Source of the DNA: Rhodobacteraceae bacterium M382 | GTDB taxonomy: Bacteria; Pseudomonadota; Alphaproteobacteria; Rhodobacterales; Rhodobacteraceae | Length of the DNA stretch: 64,000 nucleotides | NCBI GenBank assembly: GCA_025141015.1 | Contig: CP081098.1 | Location: 3,602,501-3,666,500 of the forward strand | Reading direction: 5' to 3' | Shown here: positions 7,828 through 16,923 of the stretch, piece by piece | How positions within the stretch are numbered: position 1 is the first letter of the stretch | How the letters are laid out: each line of letters begins with the position of its first letter | Program-made: the position numbers and the translations under genes | The notes under the pieces: generated by a model | The model's input: only the letters and a program-made list of their open reading frames with translations | Databases searched by the model: none | What the model was told of the DNA's origin: nothing

Positions 7828-10158
7828 CTAAATACGAACGCGGGGGCGCAAGCGCGCATAAAGCTGAACGCCAATTTGATGTTCCAGTTCCACAACCACA
7901 GCAAAGCGCTGTCGCGCCTCGCCATCTGCCCATCCACCTGCACACCGCACTACGAGGTAGTACTCATTACCATACTCCAAGGTGTCTCTTGAGAAGCTGA
8001 CCTCTGCAGATTGTAAAGTGTTGCCGGCGCGATGATTGGGACCTGGCATGAGCTTGCAATTATACCGATCACGCATCTCTACGTGAGTGCCTTCTTCCCC
8101 GGTGTAGCTTCTGAAATGGTCTGACACTTGGTCCGCGGGACACCCTCGGATAAGGCGGAAATCCATCTTGGTCCCAAGATATTCCGCCCGAGTGCGCCGA
8201 ACTGGCGGATCAAAGGCCAGCGAGACACGGATTGTGCGCTTGCCCCCGGTTTGAAACTCAGCCGGGATCGGCACACGATAAATCGCGAACTTGTCGATTT
8301 CGAGCACGTCATCAGCGATATAGACTACACGGTGATCGTCCGAATAGGCCGCTTTTAGAGGATCCACGTAGCCGTTGCCGACAATATGGTAGCGATCCGC
8401 ATGATCCATACCGGAAAGGCGTCGTTCAGCTTCCTCCGGTAAGGAAGCAGCTCCGGCGAGGAGTGCGCGGATGAGGTTGGCCGAGGCATTTGGATAGCGC
8501 CGCAACAACGTCGCGGCCTTGCGTGCAAGGATTGGTGCCGAGAAAGAGGTCCCTCTGCCGCTTGTGAAAAGCTGTCTGACAAAGTCATGGTTGAGCGTTA
8601 CGATGCCAGCTTCTGCTACTTGCGGAGCGCTTTGCAGTGAACGTGTTACTGCTCTGAAGATCATTGTGCCGCCCATTTCGACAAAATCGGGCTTAGTTAT
8701 TTCAGCAGCACCTGGCCCAGCCCGCGTGAACGGAGATGGCTCTAGAGGGCCAGACGTAATCGCCCGAACATGAGCATCGCCGTGGTGGTGTGCGGCAAGA
8801 CCGCTGGCATGGGAGAGCGCGCCAACCGTCACCACATTGGCCGCTCCCGAAGGTTCATAAATTCGGTTGGCCTGTTCCAGCAGGTATCCAGGATACTGCG
8901 TGACGCTTTGCTCGACGGCGTTGCCCCCGCGCGGGGATCGATTGCCAGCCGATACAAAAATCAGAACATCAAGCTCGCGCGCAAGCTCATCTAGCGTCAT
9001 CGCCCAAGGGCCGACCCGTCCGCGTTCAAACCATGGGCGGTCGTCCCCCAGAGAGATGACGAAAATCCTGCACCCGTAAGTCTCGGTGAGCCGTTCGAAC
9101 ACGATCCTCATTTGACTGGGTAAAGTCCGGCGTTCATAGAACTGGCCAGTGTCCGTGATGACCTTGGCTGAAATTAAACGGGCGGCTTTGAGTATCCGCC
9201 CGGCTGCGATTTGATCACGTAGATCGCCGAAAACGGCTGCGCCACCGACCCTGGAGCCATGGCCCCAGACATCGGCTATGCCAAGCTCAGGTGGAAATGC
9301 TTCTGACGCAAGTAGTGCGTCTCCAAGCAAGGGATGCGCGTTGATACCACTGTCAACAATAGCGATAACCGGTGCGTCCTCAGCGACGGATTCCACTGGC
9401 GGCAAATCGTCCAGTGCCATCTGAACAATCGGTTGTGCTTCGATGTCCGGCTGTGGTGGAAAATCGACCATAGCGACCTCAGGTACCGACAGAATGGGAC
9501 GGATAGCATGGCCTTGTGCTTCAACCCGCACGATTGTGAGAGAAGGCCCGACATAGGTATCAAAAACCACACCTTCCCGCTCCTCGATAAAGGAGCCAAT
9601 CTCCTCGGCTTTGCGGCGACGGGCCTGTTGCCCAGCAAAGTCCCATAGCTCGATGTCCACAACGTAGGTCTCGTTGTCCTGAAAATCTGCAACTTCCGTG
9701 AAGCCGCGTTCCTGAAGTCGAACGCCAAGCCTATCGGCAGGCTCCAAAGTGTCTATACTCTCAATGCGGTTTATGAACCCGGAATAACGTCGACTGGCTT
9801 GCCCCTCAGGAATAGGTCCCTCATAGGCCGCTAGTTTTTCGCGAAACTCTGTCAGTTCTTCGGTTGATGAGAATAGAATGATTGTGTTGTCTTGGTCATT
9901 GGACAGCAGGCGCAAACCTACCTTGTCCCATTCGTCTTCTAATGCGAGACCGCTCATCTCGACCTTTAAGATCAGCGAAGGATCGACAAACTCCACTGGC
10001 CTTTGCTGGCGCTGCTCTTCTACGGCCTCGTCCACCTCCCCACGAACGACAAGTCCGTGTCCACCATCCCGCCGTGGCAGGGGAGGTGGACGCCCGGTCT
10101 TTCGGCGGTCAAGATTCTCAGCGAGCCGAGCGAGCTGCAGGTGTTCATGTTGGGGCAA
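7828..10158 (-). CDS. Cytoplasmic S8 (subtilisin-like) protease partnered with AAA ATPase
   Basis: 776 residues with no signal peptide. Residues 1-50 are a basic lead (LDRRKTGRPPPLPRRDGG) typical of the AAA-linked subtilases. Residues about 58-245 form an N-terminal domain with no known active site. The S8 catalytic domain then shows Asp269 (AIVDSGINAHP), His300 (WGHGSRVGG), oxyanion Asn406 (VSAGNRS) and Ser538 (GRGTSFSAPI), so the triad is complete. A C-terminal beta-rich domain of about 160 residues (LAFDPPVRRTRAEYLG, FAVVVELEHQIGVQLYARL) follows. It starts 18 bases after the ATPase stop on the same strand, so both form one unit. Lower GC than phage neighbours suggests recent cargo. Family is sure; a role in defence is inferred from the pairing and location. 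Confidence 0.88.
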   Translation of the reverse strand: MPQHEHLQLARLAENLDRRKTGRPPPLPRRDGGHGLVVRGEVDEAVEEQRQQRPVEFVDPSLILKVEMSGLALEDEWDKVGLRLLSNDQDNTIILFSSTEELTEFREKLAAYEGPIPEGQASRRYSGFINRIESIDTLEPADRLGVRLQERGFTEVADFQDNETYVVDIELWDFAGQQARRRKAEEIGSFIEEREGVVFDTYVGPSLTIVRVEAQGHAIRPILSVPEVAMVDFPPQPDIEAQPIVQMALDDLPPVESVAEDAPVIAIVDSGINAHPLLGDALLASEAFPPELGIADVWGHGSRVGGAAVFGDLRDQIAAGRILKAARLISAKVITDTGQFYERRTLPSQMRIVFERLTETYGCRIFVISLGDDRPWFERGRVGPWAMTLDELARELDVLIFVSAGNRSPRGGNAVEQSVTQYPGYLLEQANRIYEPSGAANVVTVGALSHASGLAAHHHGDAHVRAITSGPLEPSPFTRAGPGAAEITKPDFVEMGGTMIFRAVTRSLQSAPQVAEAGIVTLNHDFVRQLFTSGRGTSFSAPILARKAATLLRRYPNASANLIRALLAGAASLPEEAERRLSGMDHADRYHIVGNGYVDPLKAAYSDDHRVVYIADDVLEIDKFAIYRVPIPAEFQTGGKRTIRVSLAFDPPVRRTRAEYLGTKMDFRLIRGCPADQVSDHFRSYTGEEGTHVEMRDRYNCKLMPGPNHRAGNTLQSAEVSFSRDTLEYGNEYYLVVRCAGGWADGEARQRFAVVVELEHQIGVQLYARLRPRVRI

Positions 10159-10176
10159 AGGAAGCCTGTAAACAGT

Positions 10177-11160
10177 TTAGCCGACTAAACGTTGCGTGCG
10201 TTTTTCACGTCGCTTTGCGTCGTTGACGGCAGCATTGAAATTCCGCAAGGACACTGACTTTGCGCGTCCAAGGATCGATAGTTTAATAGCCTGGGTGCAG
10301 ATTTTTTCGAGCTCTGCATATGAATATCCAGCCACTTTGTCTGTAAGCTGGCTTGGTTCGAACTCGACCGATACGTTTTTAAAAGCATTTGTCAGATATT
10401 TGCGCGTCATGCGCTCATCTGGGGCATCAAACCAGACGACTTCATCAAATCGTCGCCAAACCGCCGGGTCGAGTGTTTGGTCTAAATTGGTGGCCGCGAG
10501 CAGAAAACCACTTGGCTGGATCTGGTCGATGAACAGCAGCAAATTATTGACGACACGCCTTAGTTCGCTGTGTTCCCCACTGTCATTGCGCGACCGAGCG
10601 ATCGCGTCAAACTCATCCAAAAAGAGGACGCATGGCTGACGGCGGGCAAACTCAAATATTTTGCGGATGTTGGTTGCAGTTTCACCAAGGTAGGACGACA
10701 TCAGGCGGTCAAGCTTTACGACAAAGAGCGGCAGGTCCAACTCGTTCGCAAACACCTCGGCGCACAGCGTTTTACCGCAGCCGGGTGGGCCACAAAACAG
10801 AAGTTTGGAGCGGACTGGCAGACCGTGCATCTTAATCTGTTCAGACTTGCGATACTCGCGCAACAGGCCAACAAAGAGCCGGGTGTTCTCGGCAGACATC
10901 AATATGTCTTGCGCGCTTCGATTTGGTTCGACTTTCTGGATAAACTCATCGGCTTCATCCGGAAACGGCAACAGCGGGGCCAGGCCCTTGGGCTGGGTCG
11001 TTTGCCCGATGTTGTCGAGGGTTTTGCGCAAAGTCTTAGCAAGCACGCGGTTCTTTTTGCGTTCTTCTTCTCCGATGATCTGTTCAGCAACGGCGCGGAA
11101 CTCATCCTCATGGCCAAAACTGGCCAAAAGTTTCTTCATGAGTTCCCCGCGTGCCACCAA
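10177..11160 (-). CDS. AAA-family ATPase partnered with S8 protease
   Basis: 327 residues, a single AAA module: Walker A at 124-131 (GPPGCGKT), Walker B at 178-185 (VLFLDEFD), sensor-1 ATNLDQ and arginine-finger-like VWRRFDEV. The first 80 residues are helical and charged, without a recognisable domain, and may recruit a partner. Start at 11160 (MVARGELMKK) or 11139 (MKKLLASFG). The fold is that of small unfoldase/remodelling AAA proteins, so it could gate or activate the protease downstream or present substrates to it. ATPase family is certain; mechanism is inferred. First gene of the two-gene unit. Confidence 0.87.
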   Translation of the reverse strand: MVARGELMKKLLASFGHEDEFRAVAEQIIGEEERKKNRVLAKTLRKTLDNIGQTTQPKGLAPLLPFPDEADEFIQKVEPNRSAQDILMSAENTRLFVGLLREYRKSEQIKMHGLPVRSKLLFCGPPGCGKTLCAEVFANELDLPLFVVKLDRLMSSYLGETATNIRKIFEFARRQPCVLFLDEFDAIARSRNDSGEHSELRRVVNNLLLFIDQIQPSGFLLAATNLDQTLDPAVWRRFDEVVWFDAPDERMTRKYLTNAFKNVSVEFEPSQLTDKVAGYSYAELEKICTQAIKLSILGRAKSVSLRNFNAAVNDAKRREKRTQRLVG

Positions 11161-11501
11161 AAATACCCCTTGCCTGTTAACAGAATCTTAGAGTGGCGTG
11201 ACCCAAATTGCCACAAAAACCTCACGTGACAACCAACTGGACCCCAGTTTCAAAGCAGCGCCGCAAATTTGGGCCAGAAACGCCAGTTCAGGTTCACCAA
11301 AGGGCTTTGGTCGAATTTCGAGTTCGGTGAATTCAAGCTGCTGCAAAATGGCTTCGGGTGGATGTCGGCTCTGGATCGAGGGCGGCGGTGCCGGAGGATT
11401 TTATCTGGTAAATGCTGCAAAAATTGATCCTCGTCCGGTTTGGGGATATTCAAGGGTGCAACTTGCAGCCAAGCGATTGGCGACAAAGTGCCGAGCGCTG
11501 C
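11161..11501. promoter_or_regulatory. Spacer upstream of AAA/S8 unit, presumed promoter region
   Basis: About 340 bases separate the preceding prophage gene (ending at 11502) from the ATPase start. I see no convincing coding frame. The promoter of the AAA/S8 unit should be here because the upstream gene belongs to the phage early block. The base composition changes from high-GC phage DNA to mixed DNA here, which marks the probable insertion boundary of the cassette. Confidence 0.4.
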
Positions 11502-12155
11502 CTAACTTGCCCAAGGTCTGATTTTCGGCATCGCCTCCGTCACTTCCACTTCCCGCAGCATCCCACCATCCTTCAACCCCTCCCGCACCCAGCCCAGCGC
11601 CTGCCACCAATCACCATAGGCCCGCCGTGCCCCTGCGACCTGTTCCGGATGCGGTCGCCAGGTCACCGGGCAAGCCAGCACCTCAACCGTCCGCCATCGC
11701 CCGCGATAGAGCACGCGCTCGATCCCCACGACCTCGGTCTTGGCTCGTTCCCCATGCTGGTTGCGCCTTGTTTCGACCGGAACGCAGCGCGGCACAGCGC
11801 CGGGCATCCAGTCCGGTGACAGCCCGGCGCGCGCCAGCTCTGCTACCCTGATGGCCATGCGTTTACCGCCCAGCGCGTCTGGCAGCCCGGCCAGCGTCGC
11901 GGCAACAACCTCGGCATCCTCATGGGTGTAGCTGCCCATCTTGTACCGGCCGCCATCAACCTGGCAGCCAAGCCGGGCGCGCTGAATAAGAACGTATTCA
12001 AGGCCATAGCCGCTGGCTTCTTCAACAGCCTCAGTTGGCGGCGGCAATTCCAGCTGCGCCTTTTCCACCCGGAAAGCCCATTCCAGAACTGCCTGAACAC
12101 CCAGCGCGCGTTTTTGTTTTCCGCCACTGCGAGTAATGCGTCCATGAAAGGTCAT
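11502..12155 (-). CDS. Conserved prophage protein of unknown function
   Basis: 217 residues from the ATG at 12155, which overlaps the stop of the replication-type gene by ATGA; the frame extends further upstream but inside that gene. No catalytic motif recognised. Features are a basic N-terminus (MTFHGRITRSGGKQKRALGV), an acidic centre (SYTHEDAEVVAATLAGLP) and a Trp-rich C-terminal part (YGDWWQALGWVREGLKDGG). It ends the early operon before the AAA/S8 insert. Its position behind a replication-type protein suggests DNA metabolism, but this is only context. Confidence 0.7.
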   Translation of the reverse strand: MTFHGRITRSGGKQKRALGVQAVLEWAFRVEKAQLELPPPTEAVEEASGYGLEYVLIQRARLGCQVDGGRYKMGSYTHEDAEVVAATLAGLPDALGGKRMAIRVAELARAGLSPDWMPGAVPRCVPVETRRNQHGERAKTEVVGIERVLYRGRWRTVEVLACPVTWRPHPEQVAGARRAYGDWWQALGWVREGLKDGGMLREVEVTEAMPKIRPWAS

Positions 12156-13201
12156 AACACACCCCGCATGCGCAGCTGTTGGGGTGTGACCAGCCCCTTC
12201 GCCAACATCGCATCGCGCATGACATTGCCGATCATGTTGGGGGGAAGAAAACAATCGGAATTCACCAGATCGGTGTAGAATTCCAGCTGCTCGCTGAGAC
12301 TCGCTCTGAGGCCTGTTGCACCCCGTTGCGCATCCTTGCCCTTCCGCGACATCGCAGGTGACTCTGACGGTCGTCTCCGGCGCTGGGCGGCCCGCTCCAT
12401 TGCCCGGTCGAGGGCCCTGGGCCCGTCCGGCGGCGTGGGGTGGGCGTGTCGCGTTTCTTCGGCGACTTCGAGGATCTCTGCCTCTGACAATCCCAGATCA
12501 TCCCGCCAACGCAGCACATGCGACCTGGCAGATGAGCCCTGCCACCAGCCGGGAAGCGCACCAACTGGATCGATGCCCAGCGCTCTCAGCAACTCTCCAA
12601 AGAATTCATCTGAAAGGCCCTCGCGCGCCTGCGCGTCCTCCTCCTCCTTTACTGGTTCCCTTAAAGGTTCCTTTACAAGGTTAGTGTCCAGAATCTGGAC
12701 ACGGCTCACCCCATTTTCTGGACACGGGTCGGTTGCTATTCTGGACACGGCTCCGTGTCCGGAATTGAGACACGGAGTTTCAGGCGAGATATCGGTGAAG
12801 GCGTTGTTTTCATTTGCATTACCTGAAACACCCCCGTGTCCGGTTTCTGGACATGGGATAGTCGTGCCACTTGGCCCCGCTGCGGCTCCTTGCGGCCCTG
12901 TTTCATCGGATGGCACCGGGGTGAAGCCCTCCTCAAACCCGAGGATATATCGCGTCGACATCTGCCGCCGGGTGATCGGATCAACCCGCCGAACCCGCCG
13001 TAACAGACCGCGCTGTTCCAGCTTGTTCAAATGGGTATTCAATCCGGCCCGGCTGATCTCGCAATCACAGGCCAGACGATCCTGTGCGGGAAAGCAGCCA
13101 TAGTCCGGATTGTAGCGGTCACACAGGTGCCAGAGCACAATCTTGGTGGTGGGTTTCAGCCCGCGTTGCTGGATGGCCCAGTTGGTTCCCTGATGGCTCA
13201 C
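12152..13201 (-). CDS. Helix-turn-helix protein, replication-initiator style
   Basis: 349 residues. The N-terminal 90 residues form a winged helix of the type in phage replication proteins (KPTTKIVLWHLCDRYNPDYG, AQDRLACDCEISRAGLNTHL). A long linker follows, then an early operon-type C-terminal region (LRWRDDLGLSEAEILEVAEE, then SDCFLPPNMIGNVMRDAMLA) that resembles origin-binding proteins that recruit a helicase loader. The gene overlaps neighbours on both sides by 4 bases. The linker contains repeated short Ser-Gly-Asn/Cys-Pro segments (FTDISPETPCLNSGHGAVS, CPETGHGGVSGNANENN), indicating internal duplication. Replication role is inferred. Confidence 0.72.
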   Translation of the reverse strand: MSHQGTNWAIQQRGLKPTTKIVLWHLCDRYNPDYGCFPAQDRLACDCEISRAGLNTHLNKLEQRGLLRRVRRVDPITRRQMSTRYILGFEEGFTPVPSDETGPQGAAAGPSGTTIPCPETGHGGVSGNANENNAFTDISPETPCLNSGHGAVSRIATDPCPENGVSRVQILDTNLVKEPLREPVKEEEDAQAREGLSDEFFGELLRALGIDPVGALPGWWQGSSARSHVLRWRDDLGLSEAEILEVAEETRHAHPTPPDGPRALDRAMERAAQRRRRPSESPAMSRKGKDAQRGATGLRASLSEQLEFYTDLVNSDCFLPPNMIGNVMRDAMLAKGLVTPQQLRMRGVL

Positions 13202-13620
13202 GGTGCGATCCTCCGGGGCTTGGAGGGGAAATGCGGTCCAGGGTGAACGTCCAGCATGCGGGTGATGAACCCGTGATCTGCCAGAGCCGACAGCGCGTCA
13301 TCTACAGAGCGCACCAGCGCCCAGGCCAGTCCCTGCGCCTGCACAGCATCACGAAACACCATTTGCGCCGGGCTGAGGTGACCGGTTTTGCTTTTGACCT
13401 CGAGAAACAGAACCCGCCCTTCGGACAACACGATCAAATCGGCAAAGCCGGGATGCACGCCCATACCAACAAGGATGGCCTGCCGGGTTTTCCCGCGCCG
13501 GTCCCCCGATGTGACCTCATTGACAGAATGATGCACAATCGCCCCACGGGGCAAGACAAAGCGCAGAGCCTGTACGATTGCGCGCTGGGCGTCGGCTTCG
13601 GGGGTTTTGCGCCGGGTCAT
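13198..13620 (-). CDS. VRR-NUC domain nuclease
   Basis: 140 residues, almost entirely a VRR-NUC (PD-(D/E)xK superfamily) domain: GMGVHPGFADLIVLSEGRVL then FLEVKSKTGHLSPAQ supply the catalytic D...ExK pair, with Q in the following helix. VRR-NUC proteins in phages act as Holliday-junction or structure-specific endonucleases. It overlaps the replication-type protein start by 4 bases and the 101-aa gene by 4 bases, so it belongs to the early operon. Complete domain and normal length. Confidence 0.9.
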   Translation of the reverse strand: MTRRKTPEADAQRAIVQALRFVLPRGAIVHHSVNEVTSGDRRGKTRQAILVGMGVHPGFADLIVLSEGRVLFLEVKSKTGHLSPAQMVFRDAVQAQGLAWALVRSVDDALSALADHGFITRMLDVHPGPHFPSKPRRIAP

Positions 13621-13922
13621 GCCACACCGCCGTTCCGGGCCGCGTTGCCCCTGTCTGACGGTTGATTGCTCAACAGGCGCATCACGCCCAGCGCGTCAGC
13701 CTGTTCAGCGGCATCTGAACCGTGGGTGCAGATCACCCGGCAGGCCAGAACAACCAGCGTTTCCGGATGGTGAGCGACATCGGCCAGAACGCCACGCGCC
13801 TCAACCAGGCGGTCCTGTTGCCATTGCTCACAGAGGGCCTTGTTCCGGGTCATCTGCTTGACGTTGGCAGGCGGCGTGGCAGGTGCTCCGGAACCCATTG
13901 TCGTATTGCAAAGGCCGCTCAT
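13617..13922 (-). CDS. Small early prophage protein, unknown
   Basis: 101 residues, overlapping both neighbours by 4 bases, so it is almost certainly translated. Contains ALCEQWQQDRLVEARGVLAD and three cysteines but no complete metal-binding pattern. No family recognised. Start could be the inner ATG at MTRNKALCEQW. Confidence 0.6.
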   Translation of the reverse strand: MSGLCNTTMGSGAPATPPANVKQMTRNKALCEQWQQDRLVEARGVLADVAHHPETLVVLACRVICTHGSDAAEQADALGVMRLLSNQPSDRGNAARNGGVA

Positions 13923-14164
13923 CTCCGGCCTCCTGATTTTCTGGTGCGCGATTGCTCCTGTTTCAACAGCCAGGCCTCCACAGCGCTGCGCCGATAGAAC
14001 ACTTTGCGCCCCGCTTTGATGCAGGCCGGGCCCGTGCGCTGCCGCTGCCAGCGCCCCAGTGTGTCGACCGTGACTCCCAACTCGTCAGCGAGTTTCTGGC
14101 GGCTGATCCACCCGGCCAGCAGATTGCCCGGTTGCGGTCGTGTTGCGACTTGCGTTTGTTCCAT
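13919..14164 (-). CDS. Excisionase-like / helix-turn-helix DNA-binding protein
   Basis: 81 residues from the ATG at 14164 (MEQTQVATRP); the longer frame to 14260 reads through a repeat and is less likely. ISRQKLADELGVTVDTLGRW then KAGRKVFYRRSAVEAWLL is the MerR/AlpA-like winged helix used by phage excisionases and small regulators. It is the first gene of the early operon and lies near the integrase, consistent with control of excision or early transcription. Confidence 0.78.
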   Translation of the reverse strand: MEQTQVATRPQPGNLLAGWISRQKLADELGVTVDTLGRWQRQRTGPACIKAGRKVFYRRSAVEAWLLKQEQSRTRKSGGRR

Positions 14165-14230
14165 GTCCGTCCTCCGATGCATCGCCCGAAACGGGCTGAT
14201 GTCCGTGAACAGAAGGAGCAGACGGGAGGG

Positions 14231-14291
14231 GGTGGCAGGGTGGCGCAGGGTGGCGCTCATTTGCCGATATCGATGCCACCCCTTGTTTCAT
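14231..14291 (+). repeat. GGTGGC-triplet repeat, copy 1
   Basis: Three successive GGTGGC units about 10 bases apart, then CTCATTTG, a variable 10-base stretch, and GCCACCCCTTGTTT. The end GCCACCCC is the complement of the beginning GGGGTGGC type, so the element can also fold. The same layout recurs at 14590 and 16924. This copy lies upstream of the excisionase-like gene, where early-promoter operators would be expected. Confidence 0.7.
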
Positions 14292-14975
14292 TGACGCAAA
14301 CGCAAGTGGGCCGAACCGTCATTCGCAAGGGCGTTAGAATGCAACCGACACAATTGAGCTCAGTTGACGAATTTCAGGGGTACCGGGCGCTTTGAAACCG
14401 GAAAAGCTCCTGAACATCGTCCGGCCCGTTATCGGAGCATCCTGATATGGAAAGATTCGAGAAAACCCGACCGAAAATCGACCGGCGAGTGGGGTGCGCG
14501 AAATCATGCTGACGAAGGTGCCGTCACCGGCATTCAGGCGTGATTCAGTGCCGCCAATTGCCGGTGAAACGCAGAAGCACTTCGTAAAGGGTGGCGGGGT
14601 GGCACAGGGTGGCGCTCATTTGGGGATACCGATGCCACCCCTTGTTTTGTTGGCTAAAATGCCTCCGGGATGATCTCCCATACCTCGGTGAGCGCCGCGC
14701 GCCAGGTTGAATTTGAAGAGAATCCGCGACCGGATTCTGGACGGGCCTGTCAAGATCAAAGACCCGGGCGAGCTCTCAATTTGAGGCTTGTAGAATCGGA
14801 GTGTCGTGGCGAGTTTCGCCGTGGCTGCAGCCCCGATTTTTGCGCCTGACCGCTACCTCGCGGAAGGCTCGTAATTTGCCCGGGCGGAGCGGCCTAAAAA
14901 ACTTCTTCAGAGCGCAAAAGACCCCAAAACAAAAGAGAGCAATACGCGCCAATTCAAAACAAAGGCAGAGCAGGC
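14292..14975. other. Long intergenic control region of the prophage
   Basis: About 680 bases between the early operon and the plus-strand gene at 14976. No convincing coding frame. It contains the second GGTGGC-triplet repeat (14590-14651). Given the divergent genes on both sides this is probably the switch or origin region, but no cI-type repressor gene is visible nearby. Confidence 0.45.
14590..14651 (+). repeat. GGTGGC-triplet repeat, copy 2
   Basis: Matches copy 1 across nearly 60 bases: GTGGCGGGGTGGCACAGGG, then GGTGGCGCTCATTTG, a short variable stretch with ATACCGATG, then GCCACCCCTTGTTTT. Lies in the long non-coding region before the plus-strand gene at 14976. Confidence 0.7.
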
Positions 14976-15575
14976 ATGGGATTACCACCAAAGGCATATT
15001 ATTCAATTCATGAAGCAGCGGGGCGATGGGATTGCAGCCTGTCGGACATTGCGGGCTGGGCCTCTGTGGGGCGGTTCGACATTGTGACTGGGATTAGTCC
15101 GGCGGTTTGTGGATCGCGGACAATTGCGGGGTTCGTCGCTGTTTCGGTTTCCGACATTCTGCCACTGTTCAGCTGCACGAACGCTGGCCTGAACAGCCGA
15201 CGATTGAAACGCATCCGTGTCCTGGGCGAGCAGGACTGGCAGACTGTAACGAAACCCGCCAAAGGTATTTCCATAACCCTTGGTGACCTGATGATTCTGG
15301 CAGAGGAGGCCCGGCGGTTCGAGGAAGACTGCGATCTGCTGCGCCGACCGGCCGAGCATATCGGATCAACTCCAAATTATGACTGGGACGGCATGTATCT
15401 CACCCTGGTCCTGCGGGTGCACGAACAGGGCGTGCCACCTACACAGGCCGAATGGGTCGGTGAGGTTCAGGAGTGGTTTGTTAAAACATCCCAAACCGGG
15501 AAGGTGCCCGACGAGCGCACGATCCGCCGCCGGATTACTCCGATCTGGAAGGCCCTGCGCGATCCCTGCTGTTAA
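14976..15575 (+). CDS. Integrase-adjacent prophage protein with HTH-like N-terminus
   Basis: 199 residues. The start YYSIHEAAGRWDCSLSDIAG resembles the helix-turn-helix lead of integrase-adjacent proteins in roseobacter prophages. The middle has LKRIRVLGEQDWQTV; the C-terminal part (VPDERTIRRRITPIWKALRD) looks like a second small DNA-binding helix pair. It converges on the integrase. Function unknown; regulation of lysogeny or excision is a guess from position. Confidence 0.65.
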   Translation: MGLPPKAYYSIHEAAGRWDCSLSDIAGWASVGRFDIVTGISPAVCGSRTIAGFVAVSVSDILPLFSCTNAGLNSRRLKRIRVLGEQDWQTVTKPAKGISITLGDLMILAEEARRFEEDCDLLRRPAEHIGSTPNYDWDGMYLTLVLRVHEQGVPPTQAEWVGEVQEWFVKTSQTGKVPDERTIRRRITPIWKALRDPCC

Positions 15576-15593
15576 CCATCCAGAGGACGAATT

Positions 15594-16853
15594 TCAGGCA
15601 CGTTTTTGTGTCTGGTCCGCGTCATGCACCAATGTCGGGCGTGGGCGGAACACACTGGCCACGGCATCGACACCGGCGCGCAGGGGCGAATCCATCAAAT
15701 GCGCATAGCGCTGGGTGGTTTTGAGCTGGGAATGGCCCAGCAGCTTGCCGATCATTTCCAATGAGGCCCCGCCGCTGACCAGCAGGGAGGCAAATGTGTG
15801 GCGCAGATCATGGATGCGGACATCTTCCAGACCAGCGGTCCGTTGGATGCCGGTCCAGAACCGGCGCAGCTCAACCACCGGCTGGCCCGGCACATCGCCG
15901 GGAAACAGCCACGGGATCCCGTTTGGCACGATCAACTGGCGCTGCCGCACAATGGCGACGACCTCGTCTGAGATCGGCAACCGGTGCACCTTGCGCTGTT
16001 TTGTGGCGGTGGCAGGCTTCGACCAGCTGCCAAGCTCCAGATTGAATTGTTCGAACCGGGCTTGCCGCACCTCGCCGACGCGCGCACCGGTCAGCAGGCA
16101 CATGCGCATAATGGTGGCGGCGCGCTGATCTTCGGCTGCATCCAGTGCCTCGGCCAGCCTGCCGATCTCGTCCTTTGACAGAAACCGCTCGCGTTCATTT
16201 TCCACCCTGCGCCGGAACCCCGATGCGGGATTGTCGGTGCGCCACTTCCAACTGATAGCCAGTGTAAACATCTTGCGCAGCACTTCGCCCACCCGGTTGG
16301 CGCGGATCGGCGTCGGTTTAGGCCCTTGCAGCTTGCGCGCCCGGTTGTTGGGTTTGGCTCTAGAGGGGCGGGCACGACCCGCAGCGATCTTGGTCAACAG
16401 CCGTTCGACGTCAGACGAGGTGATTTCTGCAACCAGAAGATTGCCCCAGTCCGGTTCGACCAGTTTGCGCAGCATGGATTTCTGATCCGAGGCATTGGTG
16501 GGCGACAGATGTGGCAGATGTTCTTCGATGTAACGGTCTATCAGATCTTTGAACCGCGGGGCTTCGCGTCTCTGTTCGCGATTGCCAAGCGGATCGGTCC
16601 CGGCATCGATCTCGCGCCGCAATTCCTTGGCGCGCTCGCGCGCCGCGGTGGTCGACCATTCCGGCCAGCGCCCGATTGTCATGCGCCGTTGCCGCCCAGC
16701 GCTGCGATAATCAATGGTAAACGCCCGGCTGCCGGAACGGTAGATGCAGATAGCAAAGCCCCGCACATCACTGTCAAAGATCTGGTAATCCTTGCCTTTG
16801 ACCGGTTCGGCTTCCCTTACGGATTTCTCGTTCAATCGTATACGCTTCGGCAT
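15594..16853 (-). CDS. Tyrosine site-specific integrase (P4 type)
   Basis: 419 residues: N-terminal arm-binding domain (DUF4102-like, VKGKDYQIFDSDVRGFAICI), core-binding helices (SSDVERLLTKIAAGRA) and the catalytic domain with Arg in LLTGARVGEVRQARF, His-x-x-Arg in IHDLRHTFASLLVSGG, His in LLGHSQLKTTQ and nucleophile Tyr in RYAHLMD. All catalytic residues are present, so it should be active. It catalyses integration and, with an excisionase, excision of the prophage. The gene points inward; the right phage boundary should lie within a few hundred bases of 16.9 kb. No tRNA is seen there. Confidence 0.95.
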   Translation of the reverse strand: MPKRIRLNEKSVREAEPVKGKDYQIFDSDVRGFAICIYRSGSRAFTIDYRSAGRQRRMTIGRWPEWSTTAARERAKELRREIDAGTDPLGNREQRREAPRFKDLIDRYIEEHLPHLSPTNASDQKSMLRKLVEPDWGNLLVAEITSSDVERLLTKIAAGRARPSRAKPNNRARKLQGPKPTPIRANRVGEVLRKMFTLAISWKWRTDNPASGFRRRVENERERFLSKDEIGRLAEALDAAEDQRAATIMRMCLLTGARVGEVRQARFEQFNLELGSWSKPATATKQRKVHRLPISDEVVAIVRQRQLIVPNGIPWLFPGDVPGQPVVELRRFWTGIQRTAGLEDVRIHDLRHTFASLLVSGGASLEMIGKLLGHSQLKTTQRYAHLMDSPLRAGVDAVASVFRPRPTLVHDADQTQKRA

Positions 16854-16923
16854 GAAACACAGCTCCCTTCAACTATGACATGACGCGTAGATTCGCGCTC
16901 TTATCAAGCCAATCATGAAAAAA

